NCBI RefSeq assembly: GCF_024297145.1
Contig: NZ_JANCTC010000011.1
Coordinates: 1-64,000, forward strand
DNA length: 64,000 bases
From: Mesorhizobium sp. LMG 17147
GTDB taxonomy: Bacteria > Pseudomonadota > Alphaproteobacteria > Rhizobiales > Rhizobiaceae
Direction: 5' to 3'
Below are positions 16,475 through 26,165 of the stretch, piece after piece. The number at the start of each line of letters is the position of its first letter. The stretch's first letter is position 1. The notes below the pieces were generated by a model. It ran no database searches. It was not told where the DNA came from and saw only the letters and a list, made by a program, of their open reading frames with translations. The translations under genes and the position numbers were made by a program.

Positions 16475-17428
16475 ATGACCGATACCGCATCATCTCCGGT
16501 TGCCGCCTCGCCGATCGTGTCGCCGCAAGGGGAACGCGTCGGTTTCCTGCTGGTATTCCTGTCGGCGCTGATGTGGAGTTTTGGCGGCACAATTGCGCGC
16601 TTCATCGACAACACTGACAGCTGGACGGTGGTGTTCTGGCGCTCGGTCTGGGCCGCTGCCTTCCTGCTCTGCTTCATGGTCTGGCGCGACGGCTGGCGTG
16701 GCACGCTGAAGCTGTTTCGTGGCATGGGCCTGGCCGGCCTTGCGGTGGCGTTCTGCTTCGCCACGGCGTCGACCTCTTTCGTCGTCGCGCTTGCCTATAC
16801 CACCGTCGCCAACATCCTGTTGATGCAGGCCGGCGTGCCGCTTCTGGCGGCGCTGTTTGCCTGGGCGCTGTTTCGCGAACGGGTGGCGGTGGCGACCTGG
16901 TTGGCGATTGCCGCCGTCATTGCCGGCGTCGCCATCATGGTGTCGGAATCGCTCGATGGCGCGGTATCGCCTATCGGTGACGGGCTGGCGCTGCTCATCG
17001 CCGTCATGTTCTCGGTCGCCACCGTCATCACGCGCCGCTTTGCCCATGTGCGCATGACCCCGGCGACTTGCCTCGGCACGATGCTGGCGGCCGCCTTTGC
17101 GGCATCGCAAGCGTCGGCCCTCGGCATCTCGAGCCACGATATGGGCTTTCTCTTTGTCTTTGGCGTGATCAATCTGGGACTCGGCCTCGCCTTCTTCGCC
17201 ACCGGCGCCCGGCTTGTTCCGGCCGCCGTCGCGGCGCTGCTCGGCACGTTCGAACCGATCCTTGGCCCGATCTGGGTCTGGCTCATCCATTCCGAGGTGC
17301 CGTCGGCGCGCACCATCGTCGGCGGTGCGGTCGTCGTCACCGCGCTGCTCGTCCATATCGGGCTCGAATTCAAGCGTCAGACGCGGCCCGCGCGAGCGGG
17401 CGTCACCGGTGTGCCGTCGCCTAATTGA
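16475..17428 (+). CDS. DMT-family (EamA) transporter
   Basis: A 317-residue inner-membrane protein with about ten predicted helices in two EamA repeats. The first repeat has LLVFLSALMWSFGGTIARFI and YTTVANILLMQAGVPLLAAL. The second has ARLVPAAVAALLGTFEPILG and ends with AVVVTALLVHIGLEF. Proteins of this kind export metabolites or amino acids. Substrate unknown. It lies upstream of potFGHI but is separated by about 350 bases, so co-transcription is uncertain. Confidence 0.87.
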   Translation: MTDTASSPVAASPIVSPQGERVGFLLVFLSALMWSFGGTIARFIDNTDSWTVVFWRSVWAAAFLLCFMVWRDGWRGTLKLFRGMGLAGLAVAFCFATASTSFVVALAYTTVANILLMQAGVPLLAALFAWALFRERVAVATWLAIAAVIAGVAIMVSESLDGAVSPIGDGLALLIAVMFSVATVITRRFAHVRMTPATCLGTMLAAAFAASQASALGISSHDMGFLFVFGVINLGLGLAFFATGARLVPAAVAALLGTFEPILGPIWVWLIHSEVPSARTIVGGAVVVTALLVHIGLEFKRQTRPARAGVTGVPSPN

Positions 17429-17777
17429 TGCAGCGCACGCGTCAAAGCGAGATGAACCATTGACAATGTCGCGGCCGCGCGGGCAGGCTGCGATCACGGC
17501 AACAACAAGACAGGCGTATCTTGCCAAGTCTCCATGCCGGCCGCATCGAGGCCGGACAACATCGTCTTCCTGCCCGCGCCGTAGCGAAAGCTTCCGACGG
17601 CGCCGGAACACCAGCAACGCCACGCCAAGTCTTCGCTGTCGCCTCGTCGCCGAACCATAATGGCGCCGGCAATTCGCGCTTGTCGCCTGCCTGCAAGCCC
17701 AATACCCTGAAGCAAATGCCCAGCCGCGCGGACGCCGCGACGAGCTGGCGACGGAACACTCAGCAAAGGAGAATAGC
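17429..17777. other. Intergenic region before potF
   Basis: About 350 bases. It holds the potF ribosome site (AAAGGAGA just before the ATG). Overlapping open frames on both strands show no domains. It may contain the pot promoter, or a decayed gene. No clear -35/-10 pair or hairpin stood out. Confidence 0.4.
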
Positions 17778-18875
17778 ATGACCCGCAAAGCGCTCTGGCT
17801 TTCGGCGACTTCGGCGTTTCTGGCAGTTTTCACCTTGGGCGCGCATGCCGAGGATCGCGTCGTCAACGTGTTCAACTGGTCGGACTATATCGACAGTTCG
17901 ATCATCGACGACTTCACCAAGGAAACCGGCATCAAGGTCGTCTACGACACTTTCGATTCCAACGAGATCCTGGAAACGAAGCTGCTCGCCGGCGGCAGCG
18001 GCTACGATGTCGTCGTGCCGAGCGGCAATTTCCTTGCACGCCAGATCCAGGCGGGTGTGTTCCAGAAGCTCGACAAGTCGAAACTGCCGAACATTTCCAA
18101 TATGTGGGACACGGTCATGGAACGGACCGCCAAATATGATCCCGGCAACGAATATTCGATCAACTACATGTGGGGTACTGTCGGCATCGGCTACAACATC
18201 AAGAAGGTGCAGGCAGCGCTCGGCACCGACAAGATCGACAGCTGGGACGTGTTCTTCAATCCCGAAAGCCTGGCCAAATTGAAGGACTGCGGCGTCTATG
18301 TGCTGGATTCGCCGGCCGACATCATACCGGCGGCATTGAAATATCTGGGCCTCGACCCGAACAGCACATCGCCCGATGAGATCGCCAAGGCCGAAGAAAC
18401 ATTGCTGAAGGTCCGGCCCTATATCCGCAAGTTCCACTCGTCCGAATACATCAACGCTCTTGCCAATGGTGACATCTGCCTGGCGGTTGGCTGGTCGGGT
18501 GACGTCTTCCAGGCCCGCAACCGCGCCGACGAAGCCAAGCAGGGCGTCGAGATCGGCTACTCCGTGCCGAAGGAAGGTGCGCAGATGTGGTTCGACCAGA
18601 TGGCGATCCCGGCCGACGCGCAGCATGTCGCCGAAGCGCATGAGTTCCTGAACTACATGATGAAGCCCGAAGTGATCGCCAAATCGTCGAACTATGTGCT
18701 CTACGCCAACGGCAACAAGGCTTCGCAGCAGTTCATCGACAAGGCGATCCTGGAAGATCCGGCGATCTATCCAGACGCCGCCACCTTGCAGAAGCTCTAC
18801 ACCGTCTCGCCTTACGATCCCAAGACCCAGCGCATCATCACCCGCACCTGGACCAAGATCGTCACTGGCCAATAA
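17778..18875 (+). CDS. potF: Putrescine ABC transporter, periplasmic binding protein
   Basis: A 365-residue polyamine-binding protein. The signal peptide is residues 1-23 (cleavage after AHAEDR-type site). The mature N-terminus VVNVFNWSDYIDSSIIDDF is the classic PotD/PotF start, where the Trp, Ser and Asp line the polyamine site. Other family blocks are SGYDVVVPSGNFLARQI and AVGWSGDVFQARNRADEA. It is followed by potG, potH and potI. The ligand is inferred as putrescine from the potF-like order and the nearby puuA/puuB genes, though spermidine is possible. Confidence 0.95.
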   Translation: MTRKALWLSATSAFLAVFTLGAHAEDRVVNVFNWSDYIDSSIIDDFTKETGIKVVYDTFDSNEILETKLLAGGSGYDVVVPSGNFLARQIQAGVFQKLDKSKLPNISNMWDTVMERTAKYDPGNEYSINYMWGTVGIGYNIKKVQAALGTDKIDSWDVFFNPESLAKLKDCGVYVLDSPADIIPAALKYLGLDPNSTSPDEIAKAEETLLKVRPYIRKFHSSEYINALANGDICLAVGWSGDVFQARNRADEAKQGVEIGYSVPKEGAQMWFDQMAIPADAQHVAEAHEFLNYMMKPEVIAKSSNYVLYANGNKASQQFIDKAILEDPAIYPDAATLQKLYTVSPYDPKTQRIITRTWTKIVTGQ

Positions 18876-18889
18876 CAATCTGCCCAGGC

Positions 18890-18915
18890 CCCGGCAGCCG
18901 GCTGCCGGGCCCGCT
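18890..18915 (+). terminator. Intra-operon hairpin between potF and potG
   Basis: A perfect inverted repeat, CCCGGCAGC at 18890-18898 and GCTGCCGGG at 18901-18909, is followed by CCCGCTTTCT. Hairpins after binding-protein genes commonly stabilise the upstream mRNA or partly stop transcription, giving more binding protein than transporter. Confidence 0.6.
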
Positions 18916-18949
18916 TTCTCATGGGGCAAGCAGCAGGACGGAGTGGGAC

Positions 18950-20089
18950 ATGAAATCGCTTGGCAGCATCCGCAGGGATTTCGCGCCATGGAACGATCCG
19001 AACGCCAAGCCATACATCCAGTTCGACAACGTCACCAAGAAATTCGGTGAGTTCACGGCGGTCAACAACCTGTCGCTGACCATCTTCGAACGCGAATTCT
19101 TTGCCTTGCTTGGAGCCTCAGGCTGCGGGAAATCGACGCTGCTCAGGATGCTTGCCGGCTTCGAGGAGCCGACCGCCGGCCGCATCATGCTCGACGGCCA
19201 GGATCTGCGCGGCATTCCGCCCTACCGGCGGCCGGTCAACATGATGTTCCAGTCCTACGCCTTGTTTCCGCATATGACGGTCGAGAACAACATCGCGTTC
19301 GGCCTCAAGCAGGAAGGCATGGTCAAGGCCGATATCGAAAAGCGCGTCGCCGAGATGCTGAAGCTGGTCAAGCTCGAGCAGTTCGCCAAGCGCAAGCCGC
19401 ACCAATTGTCGGGCGGCCAGCGCCAGCGCGTCGCGCTCGCGCGCTCGGTGGCAAAGCGCCCGAAAGTCTTGCTGCTCGACGAGCCGCTTGGCGCGCTGGA
19501 CAAGAAGCTGCGCGAGGAAACCCAGTTTGAGCTGATGGACCTGCAGCAGAATCTCGGCCTCACCTTCGTCGTCGTCACCCATGACCAGGAAGAGGCGATG
19601 ACGATGGCCGACCGCATCGCCATCATCGACAAGGGCGAGGTGATGCAGGTGGCGACACCGGCCGAGGTCTACGAAGCGCCGGGCTCGCGCTTCGTCGCCG
19701 GCTTCGTCGGGAACGTGAATATGTTCGACGGCAGGATCGCGGCTGGCGAGGCCGGCAGCGCAAGCATCGATGCCGGCAACGGCATCACCATCCGAACCGA
19801 AAACGCCGGCAGTGCCGCCGCCGGGACATCCGTCACCTTCGCCATCAGGCCGGAGAAGATCAAGGTGTCCTCGACGAAACCCGCCGGTGCCGTCAATGCC
19901 ATCCAGGGCGAGGTCTACGATATCGCCTATCTCGGTGACATGACCGTCTATCACGTCAGGCTGGACGATGGTCAGGTGGTGCGGGCAAGCACCATGAACG
20001 CGGCACGCCTCACCGAGGATCCGCTGAGCTGGAACGACCGCGCCTGGATTTCCTTCCGCCCTGACGCCGGCGTCGTGCTGACACGGTAG
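18950..20089 (+). CDS. potG: Putrescine ABC transporter, ATP-binding protein
   Basis: A 379-residue ABC ATPase of the PotA/PotG group. Walker A is GASGCGKSTLL, the Q-loop is in MMFQSYALFPHMT, the signature is LSGGQRQRVALARS, Walker B is VLLLDEPLGALDKKLRE, and the switch His is in VVVTHDQEEAMTMADR. The C-terminal 120 residues form a TOBE domain. It powers import through PotH/PotI. It sits 74 bases after potF and directly before potH. Confidence 0.95.
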   Translation: MKSLGSIRRDFAPWNDPNAKPYIQFDNVTKKFGEFTAVNNLSLTIFEREFFALLGASGCGKSTLLRMLAGFEEPTAGRIMLDGQDLRGIPPYRRPVNMMFQSYALFPHMTVENNIAFGLKQEGMVKADIEKRVAEMLKLVKLEQFAKRKPHQLSGGQRQRVALARSVAKRPKVLLLDEPLGALDKKLREETQFELMDLQQNLGLTFVVVTHDQEEAMTMADRIAIIDKGEVMQVATPAEVYEAPGSRFVAGFVGNVNMFDGRIAAGEAGSASIDAGNGITIRTENAGSAAAGTSVTFAIRPEKIKVSSTKPAGAVNAIQGEVYDIAYLGDMTVYHVRLDDGQVVRASTMNAARLTEDPLSWNDRAWISFRPDAGVVLTR

Positions 20090-20098
20090 GGATTGATC

Positions 20099-21067
20099 AT
20101 GTCCGCTGTCACCGCCGCAACAAGCTCTCCGGCAAATGCTGCCGGCAAATCCGCCCCGGCCAGGCTGAGCGCGGCTTTCGTTAGCCGTCTCGTCATTATC
20201 GTCCCCTATCTCTGGCTGCTGTTCTTCTTTCTTGTCCCCTTCATCATCGTTTTCAAGATTTCGCTGTCGCAGACGGCGATCGCCATGCCGCCCTACACGC
20301 CGGTGCTCGACTTCCGCGGCGGCATTCCCGGGTTCATCTCGGGGCTTGGCGCGCTCAATTTCGACAACTACACGTGGCTGACGCAGGATGCGCTTTACTT
20401 CAACGCCTATGTGACGAGCGTCGTCGTCGCCGCCATCTCGACAGTCCTGACATTGCTTGTCGGCTATCCCATTGCCTATGGCATGGCGCGCGCTCCGGCG
20501 ACGATCCGCCCGACCTTGCTGATGCTGGTGATCCTGCCGTTCTGGACCTCGTTCCTGATCCGTGTCTATGCCTGGATCGGCATCCTCAAGCCCGAGGGCC
20601 TGCTCAACCAGCTGCTGCTCGCCAGCGGCATCATCAGCCAGCCGCTGATCATCCTCAACACCTATACGGCTATCTTCATCGGTATCGTCTACTCCTATCT
20701 GCCGTTCATGGTGCTGCCGCTCTATTCGTCGTTGGAGAAGATGGACCATACGCTGATCGAGGCGGCGAAGGATCTCGGGTGCCCGCCGACCAGCGCCTTC
20801 TGGAAGATCACCTTTCCGTTGTCGCTGCCCGGCGTCATCGCCGGCTGCCTCCTGGTGTTCATTCCCGCAGTCGGTGAGTTCGTCATTCCCGACCTGCTCG
20901 GCGGCTCGCAGACGCTGATGATCGGCAGGACGCTGTGGAACGAGTTCTTCGCCAACCGTGACTGGCCGGTGTCGTCCGCCGTTGCCGTCATCCTGCTGCT
21001 GCTGCTGATCGTGCCGATCATGATTTTCCAGCGGGCCCAGGCGCGTGCTCAGGAGCAAGACCAATGA
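20099..21067 (+). CDS. potH: Putrescine ABC transporter, permease 1
   Basis: A 322-residue inner-membrane permease with about six helices. The EAA loop reads LIEAAKDLGCPPTSAFWKIT and the adjoining FPLSLPGVIAGCL is typical of PotB/PotH. ATG 20099 has AGGGA upstream. The frame also allows TTG at 20093. It overlaps potI by four bases (ATGA). Confidence 0.94.
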   Translation: MSAVTAATSSPANAAGKSAPARLSAAFVSRLVIIVPYLWLLFFFLVPFIIVFKISLSQTAIAMPPYTPVLDFRGGIPGFISGLGALNFDNYTWLTQDALYFNAYVTSVVVAAISTVLTLLVGYPIAYGMARAPATIRPTLLMLVILPFWTSFLIRVYAWIGILKPEGLLNQLLLASGIISQPLIILNTYTAIFIGIVYSYLPFMVLPLYSSLEKMDHTLIEAAKDLGCPPTSAFWKITFPLSLPGVIAGCLLVFIPAVGEFVIPDLLGGSQTLMIGRTLWNEFFANRDWPVSSAVAVILLLLLIVPIMIFQRAQARAQEQDQ

Positions 21068-21882
21068 ACGCCACCTGGAGCCGCTTCAACGTCATTTCGA
21101 TCGTGCTCGGCTTTGCCTTTCTTTACCTGCCGATCGTCCTGCTCGTCGTGTTCTCTTTCAACGAGTCGAAGCTGGTCACCGTCTGGGGCGGCTTCTCGAC
21201 GAAATGGTACGTCTCGCTGTTCCACAACCGGGGCCTGATGGACGCCACCTGGGTGACGGCCCGGGTCGGCGTTATCTCGGCAACCGTGGCGACCGTGCTC
21301 GGCACGCTGGCGGCGCTCACCTTGACACGCTACACGCGCTTTCGCGGCCGGCTTCTGTTTTCGGGCATGGTGTTTGCGCCGCTGGTCATGCCCGAAGTCA
21401 TCACCGGACTGTCGCTGCTGCTGCTCTTCGTCGCCGTCGGCCTCGACCGCGGCTTTCTGACGGTGACGCTTGCCCACACCACGCTGACCATGTGCTTCGT
21501 CGCGGTGGTGGTGCAGTCGCGCCTGATCACCTTCGATCGGTCGCTGGAAGAAGCCGCGATGGACCTCGGTGCACCGCCGGTAAGGACCTTCTTCCAGATC
21601 ACGCTGCCGGTCATCATGCCGGCGATCGTCTCCGGCTGGATGCTGGCCTTCACGCTCTCGCTCGACGACCTGGTTATTGCCAGCTTCACCTCGGGTCCCG
21701 GCGCCACGACACTGCCGATGAAGATCTACAGCCAAGTTCGCCTCGGCGTGACGCCGGAAATCAACGCCGCCTGCACCATCCTGATCGCCGTTGTCGCCGT
21801 CGGTGTGATCATCGCTTCGCTTGTCAACAAGAGCCGCGAAGTGCAGCGCCAGCGCGACGAGCAGGCCGCGCAGCGCGGTTAA
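21064..21882 (+). CDS. potI: Putrescine ABC transporter, permease 2
   Basis: A 272-residue permease, partner of PotH, with six helices and the EAA loop LEEAAMDLGAPPVRTFFQIT. The start of the protein (FLYLPIVLLVVFSFNESKLV) is typical of PotC/PotI. It is last in the operon and converges on the AsmA-family gene 10 bases further on. Confidence 0.94.
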   Translation: MNATWSRFNVISIVLGFAFLYLPIVLLVVFSFNESKLVTVWGGFSTKWYVSLFHNRGLMDATWVTARVGVISATVATVLGTLAALTLTRYTRFRGRLLFSGMVFAPLVMPEVITGLSLLLLFVAVGLDRGFLTVTLAHTTLTMCFVAVVVQSRLITFDRSLEEAAMDLGAPPVRTFFQITLPVIMPAIVSGWMLAFTLSLDDLVIASFTSGPGATTLPMKIYSQVRLGVTPEINAACTILIAVVAVGVIIASLVNKSREVQRQRDEQAAQRG

Positions 21883-21891
21883 AGCTGCGGC

Positions 21892-23742
21892 TTACTCTCC
21901 TGAAACGCCGCGGCTTACCGGCGAGATGAACGGCGTGCTCCACGTGCCGCCGACGAAAAACGACGACTGATTGGGTTCCTGGCCGTTCGTCTGCGTGCCA
22001 GCCTGGCTCGGCCGGACGATGCCGCCGGACAGTGCCAGCCCGCGTCCGGCATAGGATGCAATGCCGGAAAGCCAGATCTTGTATTGCGCGGAATTCACCT
22101 CGGCCTTGTCGATGCGCGCCACGCCGTTCGAAATGCTCGCCTTGAGCTCGGCCCCGTCGATCGGCAGCGTTCCGTCCGAGACGTCGTCCAGCGCGAAGAA
22201 TCCGCCCTGTTCGGTGTGCTTGAGGAACGCCGGCAGATTAAGCCGGCTCAGCGCGCCCGCGCCGAACGTCGCGGACAGCGAGCCATTGGCGTTTTCGAAA
22301 ATGGAGTCCCAGGTTCTGCCAGGCCCCTTGAGGATGACCGAAACGGTTCCAGTGCCGATCGGCACCAGCCGCGTCATCCCGGCCGCGGTGCCGAAAGCGC
22401 CGCCGTCGATATCGGAAGCAAGCAGCCGGATCTCGACTTCCGTGCCGGCGGGCTTGCGGTCGAAACGGACGCTGCTCTGGACGTTGCCGCCAAAGGCGGA
22501 TGCATCCGAGATGTCGAAGACGGCAAGGCCGTTCTTGACCTGGGCGGTGGCGGCGACGTCGGCAAGCTGGATGGCGCCGGCCGTGGCATGCGCCGCCGAC
22601 AGCCTGAGATCGAGATTGATCCGGTCGGCGAAGCTCGTATCGATTTCGCCCGGATCGGTGCCGCCGGCCGATGGCACCGGGGCAAAGGCGGAGAGAAATG
22701 ATCTGAGGTCGAGCGTATCGAAGGCAAGTGTGCCGGAGATCACCGGCAATGCCTCGCCGTAGGTGAAGTCCAGCGCGCCCATTCCGGGGTTGTTGTCGAG
22801 GGTCAGGGCGGTGTTTTCGAATTTGACGCGCCCGGCCGTCGCCGTGATCTTGCTTGAAACCGAGATCGAGCCGATTGCCGCACCGGGCGCGATGCCGGCC
22901 TGCGACCATTCGAGCACACGTCGGAGCGAAGGTGCGGCGAATTTTGCCTGGCCGTCGAAATAGCCGTTTTCCGACATGCTGGCGCGGCCGTCGAACGAAA
23001 AACTGGCCGGCGCCGCCTTGAAGGAAAACGTGACCGGTGCTGTGCCGCCGCCAAACAACACAAGCGGGTTCGGCGATGCGGCGTCGATGGCAACACTTTC
23101 GCCGCGCCATATCCCGGTCGCCGACAGCGTCGCATTGCTGTTCATCGCGGCCCAGTTCGCCTGGCCGCTCAGGCTGCTCAATATCTCCTGGTCCTTGCCG
23201 CCGATGGCAGCCACCACGCGGCCGTCCCTGAACTCGACTGTGCCGAACGGATCTGTTGGCAGCTTGCCGAGATCCGGCTTGGCGGGATTTGTGTTGATCA
23301 CCGCGCGGGCAGCATCGATCGAACGCGTAATGCGCCCGCCGCTGGGAATCGCAGGCAGGAAAAACCCGGTCGCGGTACGCTGAACCCGGATCGTCGGTCG
23401 TACCAGCCGCGCCGTCGAAAACACCACGTCGCCACGCAGCGCCGCCATCGCCGAAAGGTCGACCTCGACCCGTTCGGCTTCGACCACGGGCGGCGCATCC
23501 GTCTCTGTCCATTGCGACAGCGTCACGTCGCTCAGGATCGCCCGGAAATTCGGCCAGACCTCGATGCGCGGCGCGCCGTCGATGTTGACCCGGAAACCGC
23601 TCCAGGCGCTCATTTCCCACGCGATGCGGTCGCGCACGATGCGGGTCGAGGCGATCAGCGGCAAGGCTGCGACGACCAGCGCGATGACGATGACGGCTGC
23701 GCCGATCGCCCATATTCCGCGTCGGATCAAAGGTGATGGCAT
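21892..23742 (-). CDS. AsmA family protein
   Basis: A 616-residue envelope protein. One N-terminal membrane helix (about residues 8-30, WAIGAAVIVIALVVAALPLI) is followed by a long periplasmic beta-rich AsmA-like region with FRVNIDGAPRIEVWPNFRAI and a C-terminal AsmA_2-type segment (GTGTVSVILKGPGRTWDSIF, SRLNLPAFL). AsmA/TamB-like proteins are implicated in lipid transport and outer-membrane homeostasis. ATG 23742 (MPSPLIRR) has CAGGG upstream. The frame is open to 23805, but that extension lacks a ribosome site. Convergent with potI. Confidence 0.85.
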   Translation of the reverse strand: MPSPLIRRGIWAIGAAVIVIALVVAALPLIASTRIVRDRIAWEMSAWSGFRVNIDGAPRIEVWPNFRAILSDVTLSQWTETDAPPVVEAERVEVDLSAMAALRGDVVFSTARLVRPTIRVQRTATGFFLPAIPSGGRITRSIDAARAVINTNPAKPDLGKLPTDPFGTVEFRDGRVVAAIGGKDQEILSSLSGQANWAAMNSNATLSATGIWRGESVAIDAASPNPLVLFGGGTAPVTFSFKAAPASFSFDGRASMSENGYFDGQAKFAAPSLRRVLEWSQAGIAPGAAIGSISVSSKITATAGRVKFENTALTLDNNPGMGALDFTYGEALPVISGTLAFDTLDLRSFLSAFAPVPSAGGTDPGEIDTSFADRINLDLRLSAAHATAGAIQLADVAATAQVKNGLAVFDISDASAFGGNVQSSVRFDRKPAGTEVEIRLLASDIDGGAFGTAAGMTRLVPIGTGTVSVILKGPGRTWDSIFENANGSLSATFGAGALSRLNLPAFLKHTEQGGFFALDDVSDGTLPIDGAELKASISNGVARIDKAEVNSAQYKIWLSGIASYAGRGLALSGGIVRPSQAGTQTNGQEPNQSSFFVGGTWSTPFISPVSRGVSGE

Positions 23743-23922
23743 ATCGCCCTGTATGCTTCCATTCCGACAAAATCGCCCGACGGGTGTAACCGACGGCTGA
23801 CGCATTTCAAGTCTTTATGGCCCGGCGATGGCATTTGCGCACACCCTGACCGGCGCGGTCCAACAAAATCTTGCTCTGCTGCATCGCGATATTGCATAAG
23901 CGATGCAGCCTGCGGAGGAACA

Positions 23923-25884
<1,962 letters not shown>

Positions 25885-26040
25885 CCCGGGATCCAAGGCG
25901 GGAGCCGTTTTGAGGTCTCAGGTATCGTTAACAAATTATCTCTTCGGAATTTACCTAGATTTCATGAGTGGTACACATTGGTAAATTTTCCGGCGTGCCG
26001 GTAAGGATTTGTTAAGGCCCGGCATCGATAGTCGTGCGTA

Positions 26041-26154
26041 ACTTGAGGGAGAAATCCCGTTCCTCTTAGCCCCGAGAGGATCTGATTCGCTCAAGCCCCG
26101 TTGTGACAGCAATTCCAATTTCTCAAGGCGTCCTGTTGGACGCCTTTTTCTTTG
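26041..26154 (+). ncRNA. Candidate structured RNA between aacS and the histidine kinase
   Basis: The stretch folds by eye into a three-way junction. CTTGAG (26042-26047) pairs with CTCAAG (26090-26095). Inside are GGGA-GAAA-TCCC (26047-26058) and TCCTCT-N8-AGAGGA (26061-26080). A Rho-independent terminator follows at 26125-26154. GCCCCG occurs in the second loop and again at 26095-26100. No protein frame fits. The stretch may be an independent sRNA or the 3' UTR of aacS. No Rfam family was recognised. Confidence 0.45.
26125..26154 (+). terminator. Rho-independent terminator
   Basis: AAGGCGTCC (26125-26133), loop TGTT, GGACGCCTT (26138-26146), then TTTCTTT. A perfect 9-bp stem with a U-rich tail on the plus strand only. 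Confidence 0.9.
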
Positions 26155-26165
26155 CGCAACCATAG

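Noticed and set aside
17494..17781. Possible decayed gene before potF
   Set aside because: Overlapping frames on both strands show no recognisable domain, so left as intergenic.
16490..17875. 461-codon minus-strand frame
   Set aside because: Antisense to the DMT transporter, Arg/Gly/Asp-rich shadow translation.
17760..19013. 417-codon minus-strand frame
   Set aside because: Antisense to potF, no domain or ribosome site.
19118..21064. 648-codon minus-strand open frame
   Set aside because: Antisense to potG and potH. Composition is that of a shadow frame (Asp/Arg/Gly/Gln-rich) and the sense genes are unmistakable.
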